DNA from: Mixophyes australis
Lineage: Eukaryota > Chordata > Amphibia > Anura > Limnodynastidae
Length of the DNA stretch: 64,000 nucleotides
Reading direction: 5' to 3'
NCBI GenBank assembly: GCA_036250195.1
Contig: JAVHZZ010000011.1
Location: 57,324,011 to 57,388,010 of the forward strand
A model generated the notes under the pieces. The model was not told the origin of the DNA and did not search any database. It saw only the letters and a program-made list of their open reading frames with translations. A program made the translations under genes and the position numbers. Below are positions 31,456-41,454 of the stretch, piece by piece; the stretch's first letter is position 1; every line of letters begins with the position of its first letter.

Positions 31456-33289
31456 TCTTCCATTCGTCTCCGGAGCGTATGCGGATCAAGTTGTAGGCCC
31501 CTCGCAGATCCAGTTTGGAGAAGACTTTGGCCCCCTTGGTCAAACAACTCGCTAATGAGAGGGATAGGATACCGATTTTTTTTACCGTAGCAGCATTGAG
31601 ACCTCGGTAATCAATACAGGGGCGGAGAGAAAAAAGAAACCCGCCCCTGCAGGAGAGACAGATGGCCTGATTAAGCACCTCTGAAGATTTTCTTTGACGT
31701 ATACAGACATGGCCGAAGTTTCTGGCTGGGAAAGTGAAAAGACTCTTACTCTTGGAGGATTCTTCACCGGAAGCAATTCTATCGGACAATCCCAAGGGCG
31801 GTGGGGGGGGGAAAAGCTCAGCTTGGAATTTGTCGAATACATCCGCAAAGTCTTGATATTCAGGAGAAAATCCCGGGAGAAATGTTTTAGTGGAGAAAGA
31901 TAGAATCTTAATTGGCTTGACTTGAGTTAGACAATTGGACTGACATTGAGATACCCAGGCCAAAACTTCAGAGGTATTCCAATCCAGGCTGGGAGAATGT
32001 ACACGAAGCCAGGGTAGACCTAGGATAATGGGAGTAGTCGAGTGTGGTAAAACAAAGAATGAGATGGTTTCAGAATGCAGAACCCAAATACGGAGAGTGA
32101 GAGGCTTGGTTTGGTAGCGAACCAAACTTCCTGGGAGTTGGGAACCATAAATGGCAGTGATGGTCACAGGTGTCTCCAAGGAAACAACAGGAATAAAACA
32201 CTGGGAAACAAGAGACCAGGAAATAAAATTCCCTGCAGCACATGAGTCCACCATAGCTTGGGAGAATTCTTTAGTGGAATCCCATAATATGGAGACTGTG
32301 AGAAGACAAGCAGATGATGAGGAGGCTTCACATGTCCCCAGTCTGACCTCCCCGCAGCAGACTAGGGCCTGGCATTTCCCGACCTCCTTGGACAGGAATT
32401 CAGAAAGTGGCCAGACTCGCCACAATAAATACATAACTTGTTTAAACGTCCCCTTTCTCTCTCTTTGGATGTTAACCGAGTCCTCCCGATCTGCATAGGC
32501 TCTTCATGAGTAGGGTAAGTTGAGTGGAGACGAAGAACAGATTTGGAGGATGAGCGGTTGAGATGTTCCTTCTCAGCCGACCTTTCGCGAAAACGAAGAT
32601 CCACTTTATTACAAAGTGAGATTACAGCATCCAGAGTGGTAGGAAGTTCTTGGGATGCCAGTACATCCTTGATTCTGTCCGATAGACCTTGCCAGAATGC
32701 TGCTACCAAGGCGTCATTATTCCAAGGCAGTTCCGAGGAGAGGGTACGAAATTCTATAACATACTGAGCGACTGTATTGGTACCTTGGCGAAGTCTGAGA
32801 ATGCTGGCTGAGGCTGAGGAAACTCGTCCGGGCTCGTCAAAGATCCGCCAGAAGGTAGTCAAGAAAACAAGGTAATTGCTGCGCAACAGATCTTCTCGAT
32901 CCCATAGGGGAGAGACCCATGCCAAGGCCTGACCGGATAACAAAGAAATAATGTAAGCTATTTTGGACCTGTCGGAAGGAAAATTTTTGGGGCTGTAGTT
33001 CGAGCTGAAGGGAACATTGGTTAATAAAACCACGACAGAGTTTGGGGTCCCCATCAAATTTTGTCAGTGTAGGTTGTCTCAAAGAAGAAGATGGGGTCAG
33101 TGGAGCAGACCACTGGTCCTGAGGAGAAACAGCCACAACAGGATGAGTAGCCTGTAGAATATCCAGGCGACCGGTCAGAGTCTGGAAACACTGCAAGAGT
33201 TGCTGTTGGATACGATACTGTTGTTCTATGCGTGAAACAAGATGTTGTAGTAAGTCTTTAGCTGAAGGCTCCACCGGGGGCTCAGACAT
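31456..33289 (-). pseudogene. Gypsy A gag, protease and RT N-terminal part
   Basis: The minus-strand ATG at 33289 starts MSEPPVEPSAKDLLQHLV, with a Gln-rich coiled-coil-like stretch. After frameshifts (about 33000 and 32400) gag continues with FDEPGRVSSASASILRLRQG and a Cys-His box, LCIYCGESGHFLNSCPRR (about 32380-32440). Protease reads MVDSCAAGNF (about 32220-32250), with Cys for the usual Gly after Asp-Ser. RT starts PCIDYRGLN and KLDLRGAYNLIRIRSGDEW, and stops at B's insertion point. Together with 24018-26170 this is one pol. Confidence 0.82.
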
Positions 33290-33304
33290 TTGGCCTGTTC
33301 TTAC
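33290..33304 (-). promoter_or_regulatory. Gypsy A self-primer (PBS) region
   Basis: The minus strand reads GTAAGAACAGGCCAA between LTR end and gag ATG. AAGAACAGGC is exactly complementary to GCCTGTTCTT in each A LTR (plus-strand 23711-23720 and 34294-34303), about 30 nt downstream of the TATTTAAA box. This is the same self-priming layout as in element B. Confidence 0.6.
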
Positions 33305-34523
33305 TGTCACGGTCGGCTCATGGAAAATAGATCCCTAGGCTCTGCTGAACATGGCTTGGCCCACCCAGGGGCGCGGAGTCTAACAGGCAGGTGGTTTTCA
33401 CCAGGAACCCTAGCAAGGAGGTATGGTCTTTGCGGCACTAAACCTGCAGGTCGCGGCCCTGTGAGTGGGTGAACAGTAGAACGGTGTGGAGGAGCCAGGT
33501 GAAGCGGGTAGAGACACTGGAACAGCGGGAGTGCAGCACTGGAGTTATGCTGAGCACACACGAGAAAGCAAAGGTAGCTTTAGGGAGAACAGTCGATGAG
33601 TCCCCAATGCAGTTGCGGCTCACAGTGGTAGCGGTTAGAGAACTGGAGCTGTCACGATGAAGTACATCAGAGATGGTATAATAGTAGCAATAGTTCAGTA
33701 CAGAGAGAGACTGAGAGTAAACTGACGTGGTGAAGGTAACTCGTAGTAACCGCTGATGAGTCACAATAGCAGTAGCGGCTCTGAGTGGTAGCGGTGAGAG
33801 AACTGGAGCTGTCACAATGAGGTACAGTTCAGATGTAATATCAGTACTGGAACAGCGATAGTTCAACACAGCCGGAGACTGAGAGCAGACTGAAGTAGCG
33901 GAGGTAACTCGTAGTAACAGCTGAGGAGTCACAATAGTAGCAGCGGCTCTAAGCGGTAGCGATGATAGAACTGAAGCTGTCACGATGAAGCACACTGGAG
34001 ATGGTAGTAGCAGTGCTGGAGCAGCAATAGCTCAACACAGCAGGAGACTGAGTGCAAACTGAAGTAACAGAGGTAACTCGTAGTAACAGCTGATGAGTCA
34101 CAGGTGTAGTAGCGGCTCTGAGTGGTAGCGATGAGAGAACCGGATCTGTCACGATGAAGTACACTGGAGATGGTAGGATAGGTACTGGAGCAGCGATGGT
34201 TCAGCACAGGCCACGAACAGAGAGCAGGCTGGAATAGCAGAGAACCACAAGGAGAACAGGAACCAGAACCATAAGCTACAGGAAGTGAGCTTGAAGAACA
34301 GGCATCAGACAGGTGAATCCAGGAGGTTTAAATAGTGCTCCAGGAATGCTCAGCCAATGATAAGAGGTGGGAGGTCCAGAAGTGCAATAGACTTGCACCT
34401 GTGCAGAACTGAATGTAGCTGAATGAATGAATGAAGTTTGTCTGATGCTGGAACATGGCAGTTTCCAGATGAATGAAATGTGGGTAATGCGACAGGTACT
34501 ATTTGCGGGACCGAAGCGTTACA
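33305..34523 (-). repeat. Gypsy A 5' LTR
   Basis: 1219 bp copy of the 22744-23940 LTR with small indels and scattered substitutions. It has the same roughly 160-bp internal tandem structure (blocks near 33592, 33751, 33921, 34089). It is followed by the ATCAT target duplication. Confidence 0.9.
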
Positions 34524-34582
34524 ATCATTATCATCATTTATTTATATAGCGCCACATATTCCGTTGAAGGGCTTACAAATGG
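34524..34582. repeat. ATC-microsatellite tail of an interspersed repeat
   Basis: ATCATTATCATC, then ATTTATTTATATAGCGCCAC and a few more bases. The same string (with the GCGCC hairpin side) occurs at 35478-35560. It looks like the 3' end of a minus-strand LINE/SINE. Gypsy A inserted into its microsatellite. Confidence 0.6.
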
Positions 34583-34996
34583 TTAACTCCAAGTTCCAAA
34601 GGTATCTGTTTCCTAGGTAGAGTGGTTCCGGAAATAATCACTCATTCTCATGATAAATTCATAGTTGCCAACATTGGCAGGTTAAGTTCCGGGAGGTCCG
34701 GGGTCAGGTGGGCGTGGGGCTCAAAGAATCGCGCCGTTAGCCCCGCCCCCAAAGCTGTCACCACTTTTCCCGTCCAATAAAACAAGGGTGCGGGGCCATA
34801 ATGACGCGCCCGTGACGCCGATAAGCCCCGCCCATTCAATTTCCACCATCGCCCGGGAATCGGGAGAATTGCCCTCTCTCCCGGGAGCCCGGGAGACTGA
34901 CCCAGATTTCGGGAGTCTCCCGGATATTCCGGGAGAGTTGGCAAGTATGGATAAAATGACTGACATCCACAAAACAAAATTACAGACGTATATATA
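34583..34996 (+). mobile_element. env: Old ERV segment 6: env SU end, split by a MITE
   Basis: 34583-34659 matches 10588-10663 of the young env (DNA for the stretch around SSKGLCFLAKLVPEIM). 34950-34996 matches 10664-10710 (MTDIHKTK against MVGIHKTT). Homology fades after about 34996, before the furin site. The 290 bp in between are a MITE. Confidence 0.7.
34660..34949. mobile_element. GC-rich MITE in old ERV env
   Basis: 290 bp with terminal inverted repeats CATAGTTGCCAAC / GTTGGCAAGTATG (one mismatch). Flanking 8-mers GATAAATT and GATAAAAT differ at one position and may be an aged target duplication. The inside is rich in CCCGGGA-type palindromes. ORFs here (34648-34977, 34721-34972) are shadows. 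Confidence 0.7.
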
Positions 34997-35116
34997 AAAA
35001 CACCTCTTTTTATTACACTAATAGATACAGGGTTACCTTTTTATTCCTCCAGCTACTTTTACCCAGATTTTGACCGAACGTCTCCATGTGGGTAGAGAAT
35101 CAATCATTTGCATTAT
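34997..35116. other. Short unassigned stretch
   Basis: AT-rich; no recognised coding or repeat feature. On the minus strand it lies just downstream of the env fragment at 35117-35467 and may be its 3' flank. Confidence 0.3.
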
Positions 35117-35467
35117 TTATTCTTTCCCTAGCAGTATTTTACTGCAGTATACACATGTCATTGTTGCTTGATAGGGGTTATTCTGTTTACATGAGGTACA
35201 TACTTTTTGAGTTTGATTACAATATGTTGGTACTGGAGTCATGGCCTGATTAACCATTTTTCTAAACTTACAGGACAAATAACAATTCCACACAATCAGC
35301 AGGATCAAAACCACTATTATTACCAGTATTGGATGGAGCTTTACCCTAAAAATACCTGTTGCAGTGGGGGAGTTATCTGTGAACACATCCCACCAATGGT
35401 GTTGCAGGTTATCTTTTAAGTGATGAGCTATATATTTTAATTCCTGTGCTTCTATTATCGTCTGCAT
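35117..35467 (-). pseudogene. env: Retroviral-type TM envelope C-terminus (different family)
   Basis: A 116-residue minus-strand frame. An amphipathic start EAQELKYIAHHLKDNL and a tryptophan pair HHWWDVF come first, then a membrane segment (HPILVIIVVLILLIVWNCYLSC, residues about 44-65), and a Cys-rich tail with CNQTQKVCTSC and CVYC. This layout is that of a retroviral TM protein's end, but the sequence is unlike the young or old ERV. It is a fragment; the N-terminal part may continue at 35727-36170. Confidence 0.5.
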
Positions 35468-35726
35468 TTGTGCATGATTATCATCATCATCATCATCATC
35501 ATCATTACCATTTATTTATATAGCGCCACTGATTCCGCAGCGCTGTACAGAGAACTCATTCACATCAGTCCCTGCCCCATTGGAGCTTACAGTCTAAGTT
35601 CCCTAACATACACACACATAGACAGACAGAGAGAGAGAGAGAGAGACTAGGGTCAATTTTGATAGCAGCCAATTTACCTACTAGTATGTTTTTGGAGTGT
35701 GGGAGGAAACCGGAGCACCCGTGCTA
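35468..35726. repeat. Interspersed repeat with ATC microsatellite head
   Basis: (ATC)n at 35478-35505, TTTATTTATATAGCGCCACT, a GCGCTGTACAGAGAACTC block, an (AG)n run at 35623-35646, and the GGAGTGTGGGAGGAAACCGG block that is common in vertebrate genomes. It interrupts the envelope-like fragment. The family (LINE or SINE tail) is not certain. Confidence 0.6.
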
Positions 35727-36183
35727 AATACTAGATTAGCTGAATAGTTTACCCGTTTCAAATGCTCTGCCAGGCACTAGGTGTTGTTTATAGCATTGAT
35801 TATACCCTGGAGATTAATAGTCAAGTTATAGGAGGATAGTTTAATTGGGATAAATTGCTAATATATATTGTCTTTCCTATCCTTGTAGAATATATATGTC
35901 TCATTTCTCCATATTAGATGAGTAACATTTTTGGATGCATCCAGAGAATGGAATAGTCAAGTTATAAATTTATGTAGTTTGTTTATCATGGGTTACTAAG
36001 TACTCTATTTGTGGTGCTACATTTATAAATATATAATTTCTTCTGTTATGGAGCTCCCAATTACAGACACTAGTCGGGATGTTCTAACTTACAAGGTTAA
36101 TAAACTTGAGTGTTTTGAGAGCACATTATTCCATTGTCTGTATTTGAAAACAATCCTAAATTATGTGTGTTGTTTTTATCATC
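35727..36183 (-). pseudogene. Probable upstream part of the TM fragment, decayed
   Basis: Minus-strand translation gives short stretches such as NLQGIINAINNT near 35800, which could be the heptad region before EAQELKYIAHHL, with stops in every frame. The assignment rests mainly on position. No other feature is seen in these 450 bp. Confidence 0.3.
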
Positions 36184-37036
36184 TGTTATGCCCGTTTTGT
36201 CGCTATCCAATAACGATTGTAGAATCTCGATTTGTGTTTCCAAAGCACAAAGTAATTTATTATCAAAAAGTAGCACAATAGTTCAAGTGAAATAATAATA
36301 AGTACAGCCGTTACTTATCGCAGGCGCTCTGGATCCAGTAAACAGTCATTCAGGTCTGAAGGCTGTGGTCAAGGAAGACTGGTCACTGAGCCCAAAGCTC
36401 CTGCTTATATGCAGTCATAAATACAGTTAAACAATGGAGGTGGTGTGGCTTGCTTCTATTAGTCCAGGCTTCAGGAAGGTCCAGTGTACTGCAGGTCATA
36501 GGCCAGTTCAAACCAAAATATCCAAAGGTGGGGGTCGTCTCTCCAGGGGATGTGCTCCGACTTTCCCGCCAAAACTCCAGTTTCAACTAGTCTATTAGCA
36601 TTTTATAGTCAGTATCACTTTAAAGATTTATTCCCTAACATCACTAACTAGAGTATGCAATGTGCGATCTCTTCGGTGAATGAACCAGACAACTGCTGAT
36701 GAATAGGAGATTAAAATGATACTAAGCATGACACAGTTCCTGCAACCTGAACCTTTTGTTTCACTAAAATGCATATATCTTATCTTATTAAACATAAATA
36801 CTACTATATCTCGACATAAAAAACTGTGTGTTGCAACTACAATTAATGTGTACTATTTACAAGTGTGTGTGTTCGTGCAAATGTGAGTAAAAATGTAAAA
36901 CCTTGTTATTTCCACGTGTTACGGTTGGATACGCCCTTCCATGCCGTAGCGTGCTCTACGCATAATTTCAGACAAAGACAACCAAGTTTGCTCGACATTA
37001 ATTGAAATGACTTTATCCAATTTGCTGACTTCGACA
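36184..37036 (-). repeat. LTR of the ERV family, older copy, inverted
   Basis: 853 bp. On the minus strand it starts TGTCGAAGTCAGCAAATTGG, as in the young LTR, and ends near the young U5 (TTTGTGCTTTGGAAACACAAATC, ACAATCGTTATTGG-like). It carries the same TATA (GCATATAAGCAGGAG) and polyadenylation zones, but is diverged by many substitutions and indels. Confidence 0.82.
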
Positions 37037-37571
37037 GCTCCACTCTTTTATGGTATAATAAACTATCACCCAATTACATCCTCGAGGTCAGGATTGTACT
37101 GTACCTCTTCACAGACCAGGATCTCAGTATCCCTCACCACCATTTCAGTCCCGTTTTCAGCGTTTCCCTCAAAATACTGCTTTCCACATTTCAACACAGT
37201 AGGAACACATTTGACACACAAGCCAATTACTTAGATGACACCAAGTATAAGGAGAAGGAGCTTACCTACACTAGCAACCATTTCCTGTAGCCACTCCCCT
37301 AGACCAGAGAACCATTTTACAGGGATCAACCATGAGAACCAACCTGCCACCTTTTCCCCGACCTCATACAACGAAGAATTATGGTTCCTTCGAAATTCCC
37401 ATTTAAGTTGCAGAATTTCATCCATCTTCCGGTCTATAACTTCCTTGGGGTCATCTGTATTATTGGTGATTTACATGCAACATTTGACACCAAACTGGAT
37501 GGCCAACGTCACAAAATATCCACCAGTAATAGAGGTGAGATAATTCAGCACCAGTCTATGTTGCACCAACT
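37037..37571 (-). pseudogene. env: ERV-family env TM 3' part, inverted
   Basis: The minus strand aligns with 10953-11483 of the young env: FGVKCC, NTDDPKEVIDRKMDEILQLKWEF, SSLYEVGEKVAGWFS, and the membrane segment KLLLLILGVI, followed by the tract before the LTR. Here the codon at the young TAG is Trp, while the first Cys of the CC motif is Phe. It contains stops (for example after CCM). It is cut at 37571 by hAT-related sequence. Confidence 0.85.
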
Positions 37572-37916
37572 AGGGGTGTGCACCGGCCACTTTTAGTGTT
37601 TTGGGTTCTGATTAGGTTGAGGTTTTGGGTTCTGATCTGTTTTGCCAAAACACCTGATGAAAGGTTTTGGTTCTGATTTAGGGTTTTGGGTTCTGATTTA
37701 TTTTTTAAAAAGCATAAAAAGTGCTAAAATCCAGTTTTTTTCACTCCTACGCTATTATTAACCTCAATAACATTCAATAACAATCATTTCCACTAATTTG
37801 CAGTCTATTCAGAACACCTCATACCTCACAATATTGTTTTTAGTCCAAAACGTTGCACCGAGGTAGCTGGATGTCTAAGCTAAGCGACACAAGCGGGCGG
37901 CACAAACACGTGGCCC

Positions 37917-38660
37917 ATAGTAGGTGGCTGTGTAGGCTTGAATGGCCTTTTTCTGCTCCTCCATCCTCTGCAGCATATAGAGGGTGTAGTTCTAGCGCGT
38001 CAATACCTCTTGTTTTCGATGATGACAGGGCATTTTCATTATTTTTAAATTTGGCAGCAACAGTGAACGTATTTTAATATCTGATACGCAGCTATCTGGA
38101 CTGCGTAGTGGAGTGGCCCAGGTACCCAATTTGGTACCGGGCCACAATACCTCCTCCAACTGGTCTGAATTCCACTGCACAGATGGCTGCTCCTACATCC
38201 TCTGCAGCATATAGAGGGTGTAGTTTTAGCGCGTCACTACCTCTTGTTTTCGATGAGGACAGGGCATTTTCATTATTTTTGGATTTGGCAGGAACAGTGA
38301 ACGTAGTTTAATATCTGATACGCAGCTATCTGGACTGCGTAGTGGAGTGGCCCCGGTACCCAATTTGGTACCGGGCCACAATACCTCCTCCAACTGGTCT
38401 GAATTCCACTGCACAGATGGCTGCTCCTACATCCTCTGCAGCATATAGAGGGTGTAGTTTTAGCGCGTCACTACCTCTTGTTTTCGATGAGGACAGGGCA
38501 TTTTCATTATTTTTGGATTTGGCAGCAACAGTGAACGTAGTTTAATATCTGATACGCAGCTATCTGGACTGCGTAGTGGAGTGGCCCCGGTACCCAATTT
38601 GGTACCGGGGCCACAATACCTCCTTCAACTAGTCTAAATTCCACTGCACAGATGGCGGAC
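37917..38660. repeat. 234-bp tandem repeat made of hAT transposase pieces
   Basis: Three copies with exact 234-bp spacing (CAGCATATAG at 37971, 38205 and 38439). Each unit joins a piece like 40180-40250 of the transposase (CATCCTCTGCAGCATATAGA) to a piece like 40845-40905 (ATTTGGTACCGGG, ACAATACCTCC), plus a GCAGCTATCTGGACTGCGT palindromic spacer. The small ORFs in it are consequences of the repeat. Confidence 0.9.
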
Positions 38661-38770
38661 ACCGGACGCACGTCTAACACCAACATAGCTGTGCCGGTGA
38701 CATGGCCTGCAGGAATATCTCTGATGGAGATAGAACTAGGCCCCAAAGAGCACATAATGCCAAAAAAAGA

Positions 38771-39095
38771 GTTGCAAGATGGAACTGTCCTTGGGCCCTC
38801 CCACCCACCCTGATGTTCTTGAAATAGGACATGCGCACTTTAACAAACCAATCATTTCAGCAACAGGGCCTGCCAAACTACTGTGGCTGAAATGATTGGT
38901 TTGTTTGGGCCCCCACAAAACGAGCTGGCAAAGAAAAAAAAAAGGTGCAAGATGGAATTGTCCTTGGGCCCTCCCACCCACCCTTATGTTGTTGAAATAG
39001 GACATGCACACTTTAACAAACCAATCATTTCAGCGACAGGGCCTACCAAACAACTGTGGCTGAAATGATTGGTTTGTTTGGGCCCCCACACCAAA
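38771..39095. repeat. Two tandem copies of a hairpin-bearing block
   Basis: Blocks of about 150-170 bp at 38771-38940 and 38946-39090 begin TTGCAAGATGGAA / GTGCAAGATGGAA, with CTGTCCTTGGGCCCTCCCAC-like sequence. Each contains AACAAACCAATCATTTCAGC and its perfect reverse complement about 25 nt later (20-bp stem). They lie between the transposase stop and the left end of the hAT relic. Confidence 0.88.
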
Positions 39096-39133
39096 ATAAC
39101 AATTCATCTCTCCCTGTACAAACTAAACTGGCT

Positions 39134-40975
39134 CTACTGAGGCAAGATGTCGTCCTCATGCTCATCCTCTGATTCCTGGTCCCCTTCAGTGTGTACTTCC
39201 TCATCCTCACACATTATCAATTCGTCCTCGCTGGACTCCACAACCACAGGTCCCTCTGTAGTATCTGGAGGCCAGTGCTGTACTTGATTGAGGAATTGAT
39301 CATTCATTTTTATGAACATCATTTTTTCTACGTTTTGCGGAAGCAACCTCCTTCGCCGCTCACTGACCAGGTTCCGCGCTGCACTAAAAACTCTTTCCGA
39401 GTACACACTGGAGGGGGGACAACTGAGCTAAAATAGAGCCAGTTTGTACAGGGGCTTCCAAACTGGCTTTTTTTCCTGCCAGTAAGAATATGGACTGTCT
39501 GACATGTCTACTTGGATGGTGTCAGCAAAGTAATCCTCCACCATTTTTTCAATTGTGACAGCATCCAATGCAGCTGCAGTAGACATGTCTGCAATGGTTG
39601 GCAGGTCCTTCAGTCCAGACCAGATGTTCTCAGCATCTGTGCCAGTGGGTCTTTTAGGAAAACTAAGCTTTTTCCTCGCAGCCACAGGTGTTGAAGAAAA
39701 TGAAGGAGGAGCTGTTGGCATGTCACGGTCCTCTTCAGAGGACAATCTCCTGACCAGCGGGACTTTGCACCACTGTAGACTTGTGTCCACTGGAAACAGA
39801 GACACAACATACGCTTTAAACCGAGGATCCAGCATGGTGGCCAGAATGTATTCCTCTGACTTTAAAAGAGTGACCACCCTTGGATCCTGGCAAAGCGTAC
39901 GAAGGGATTCTTCCACAAGAGCTACATGCTTTGTTGAATCGCAATGGTTTACCAGCTCCTCCCTCACTTTCTCCAGCTGCTTCTGCAACAGCCTGATCAG
40001 GGGAATCACCTGAATCAAGCTGGCAGTGTCGGAACTGACTTCTCATGTGGCAAGTTAAAACGGCTGCAGAACCTTGCACAACACGGAAATCAGTCTCCAG
40101 TGCGCTTGACTCAGGCGCACCCCCACTCCTTTTCCTATGTCGTAGGTGGCTGTGTAGGCTTGAATGGCCTTTTGCTGCTCCTCCATCCTCTGCAGCATAT
40201 AGAGGGTGGAGTTCCAGCACGTCACAACCTCTTGTTTGAGGTGATGGCAGGGCAGGTTCAGACTTTTTTGATGTTGCTCGAGTCTGCGGTAGGCACTGGC
40301 AGAATGCCGAAAGTGTCCAGCAATTTTGCGGGCCACCGCAAGCATCTCCTGCACACCCCTGTCACTCTTCAGGTAATGCTGCACCACCAAATTAACGGTG
40401 TGGGCAAAACATGGGACGTGCTGGAAATTGCCCATATGTAATGCCCGCACAATGTTACTGGCGTTGTCTGACATCACAAATCCCCAGGGGAGTCTAAGTG
40501 GGGTAAGCCACTGTGAGATTATTTCCCTCAGTTTCTCCAAGAGGTTGTCAGCGTTGTGCCTCTTATTAAAACCTGTGATACACAATGTTGCCTGCCTTGG
40601 CACGAGCAGCCGTTGTGGAGATGCTGCTACTGATGCAGCTGCTGCTGTTGCTGCGGAAGGCGATGCATCTACCCAGTGGGCTGTCACAGTCATATAGTCC
40701 TTCATTTGCCCTGAACCACTTGTCCACATGTCTGTGGTTAAGTGGACAGTGGGTACAACCGCATTTTTCAGAGCACTGAGGACACTTGTTCGTACTTCTC
40801 TGTACATCTTTGGTATCACCTGCCTAGTGAAGTGGAATCTCGACGGGATTTGGTACCGGGGACACAATACCTCCATCAACCGTCTTAATCCCACTCCACT
40901 GATGGCGGACACCGGACGCACGTCTAACACCAACATAGCAGTTACAACCGCAGTTATCCGCTTTGCAATAGGGTG
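39134..40975 (-). pseudogene. hAT transposase, broken
   Basis: Minus strand, N to C. An open part (40975-40055) has AVVTAMLVLDVRPVSA (after a lost N-terminus and BED finger), TTDMWTSGSGQMKDYM (first catalytic Asp), GFVMSDNASNIVRAL (second Asp), CFAHTVNLVVQHYL and TCWNSTLYML. After a shift, 40018-39428 has the helical insert end with ATMLDPRFKAYV. 39406-39134 ends with the dimerisation motif SERVFSAARNLVSERRRRLL. The ZBED/hAT family is clear. At least two frameshifts and the missing N-terminus make it inactive. Confidence 0.88.
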
Positions 40976-40976
40976 A

Positions 40977-41211
40977 CTACTGTCCTACTTTGTGCTCATG
41001 GCAAACGTCAATGCTCACAAGATTGTATGCTAGTCCAGCTGTCTCTAAATGATTATGAAAGAACCAATGTGCCCACTTGAGAATATACCACACCAGCACA
41101 GTGCACACAATATTATATACCGTACAACAGAGTGCCAACATAAAAAAGCTATTAAGAGCCCTATTGTTTATTTGCCAACCTAGCAATGTGTCACACTAGT
41201 ATATACCAGTT
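40977..41211. other. No gene seen
   Basis: About 235 bp upstream of the transposase fragment. It may be degraded hAT N-terminal or 5' sequence; no BED finger could be read. Confidence 0.35.
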
Positions 41212-41454
41212 CAGGGCCGGATTAACCCTAGGGCTAACAGTGCGGCGCGCTGTAATCTGCTTACTGAGGAGATCTCGCGAGAGTCGATCTCCTCAGTAAG
41301 TAGATTACTGAGCGCCGGGGACAGAGGATTGCACTGACAGCGAGGTAAGCGCTTGGGGGGGGCCTCACGGGGAGCGGCGGACTTTGAAGGGCCCCCTGGA
41401 TGCCCGAGGCCCCTGGGCTATAGCCCAGTTAGACCTCAGGTTAATCCGACCCTG
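41212..41454. mobile_element. hAT-type MITE with central palindrome
   Basis: 243 bp. Termini are CAGGGCCGGATTAACC and GGTTAATCCGACCCTG (one mismatch). At 41253-41274 and 41286-41307 two 22-nt arms (one mismatch) fold around 11 nt. No matching 8-bp duplication is seen, so its age or borders are uncertain. The ORFs at 41353-41644 are chance frames. Confidence 0.7.

Larger units (their letters stand above)
22744..34523 (-). mobile_element. Ty3/Gypsy chromovirus 'A', split by element B
   Basis: 11.8 kb including the 5.3-kb nested element B. Both LTRs are present (22744-23940 and 33305-34523), flanked by perfect ATCAT (22739-22743 and 34524-34528). Minus-strand order is LTR, short self-primer site, gag, protease, RT start, [B], rest of RT, RNase H, integrase, chromodomain, polypurine tract, LTR. 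Coding parts carry a handful of frameshifts. LTR divergence looks like several percent by eye, so it is older than the young provirus. Confidence 0.9.
37572..40976 (-). mobile_element. hAT transposon relic
   Basis: The left end CTAGGGGTGTGCACCGGCC resembles hAT termini of the CAGGGGTGTGCACCG type. The transposase lies on the minus strand at 39134-40975. Between the end and the gene lie a diverged repeat of GGTTTTGGGTTCTGAT blocks (37605-37700), a 234-bp tandem repeat and a duplicated hairpin. The right end and target duplication were not found. Confidence 0.7.

Noticed and set aside
34648..34977. Minus-strand frame of 109 codons
   Set aside because: Lies wholly within the GC-rich MITE; no conserved motif.
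35623..35646. AG run as a regulatory element
   Set aside because: A simple microsatellite within an interspersed repeat.
37853..38545. Series of similar small ORFs
   Set aside because: They recur because of the 234-bp tandem repeat and are antisense or out of frame to the transposase.
37917..38660. Possible CRISPR-like repeat spacing
   Set aside because: The 234-bp units are contiguous without unique spacers, and the genome is eukaryotic.
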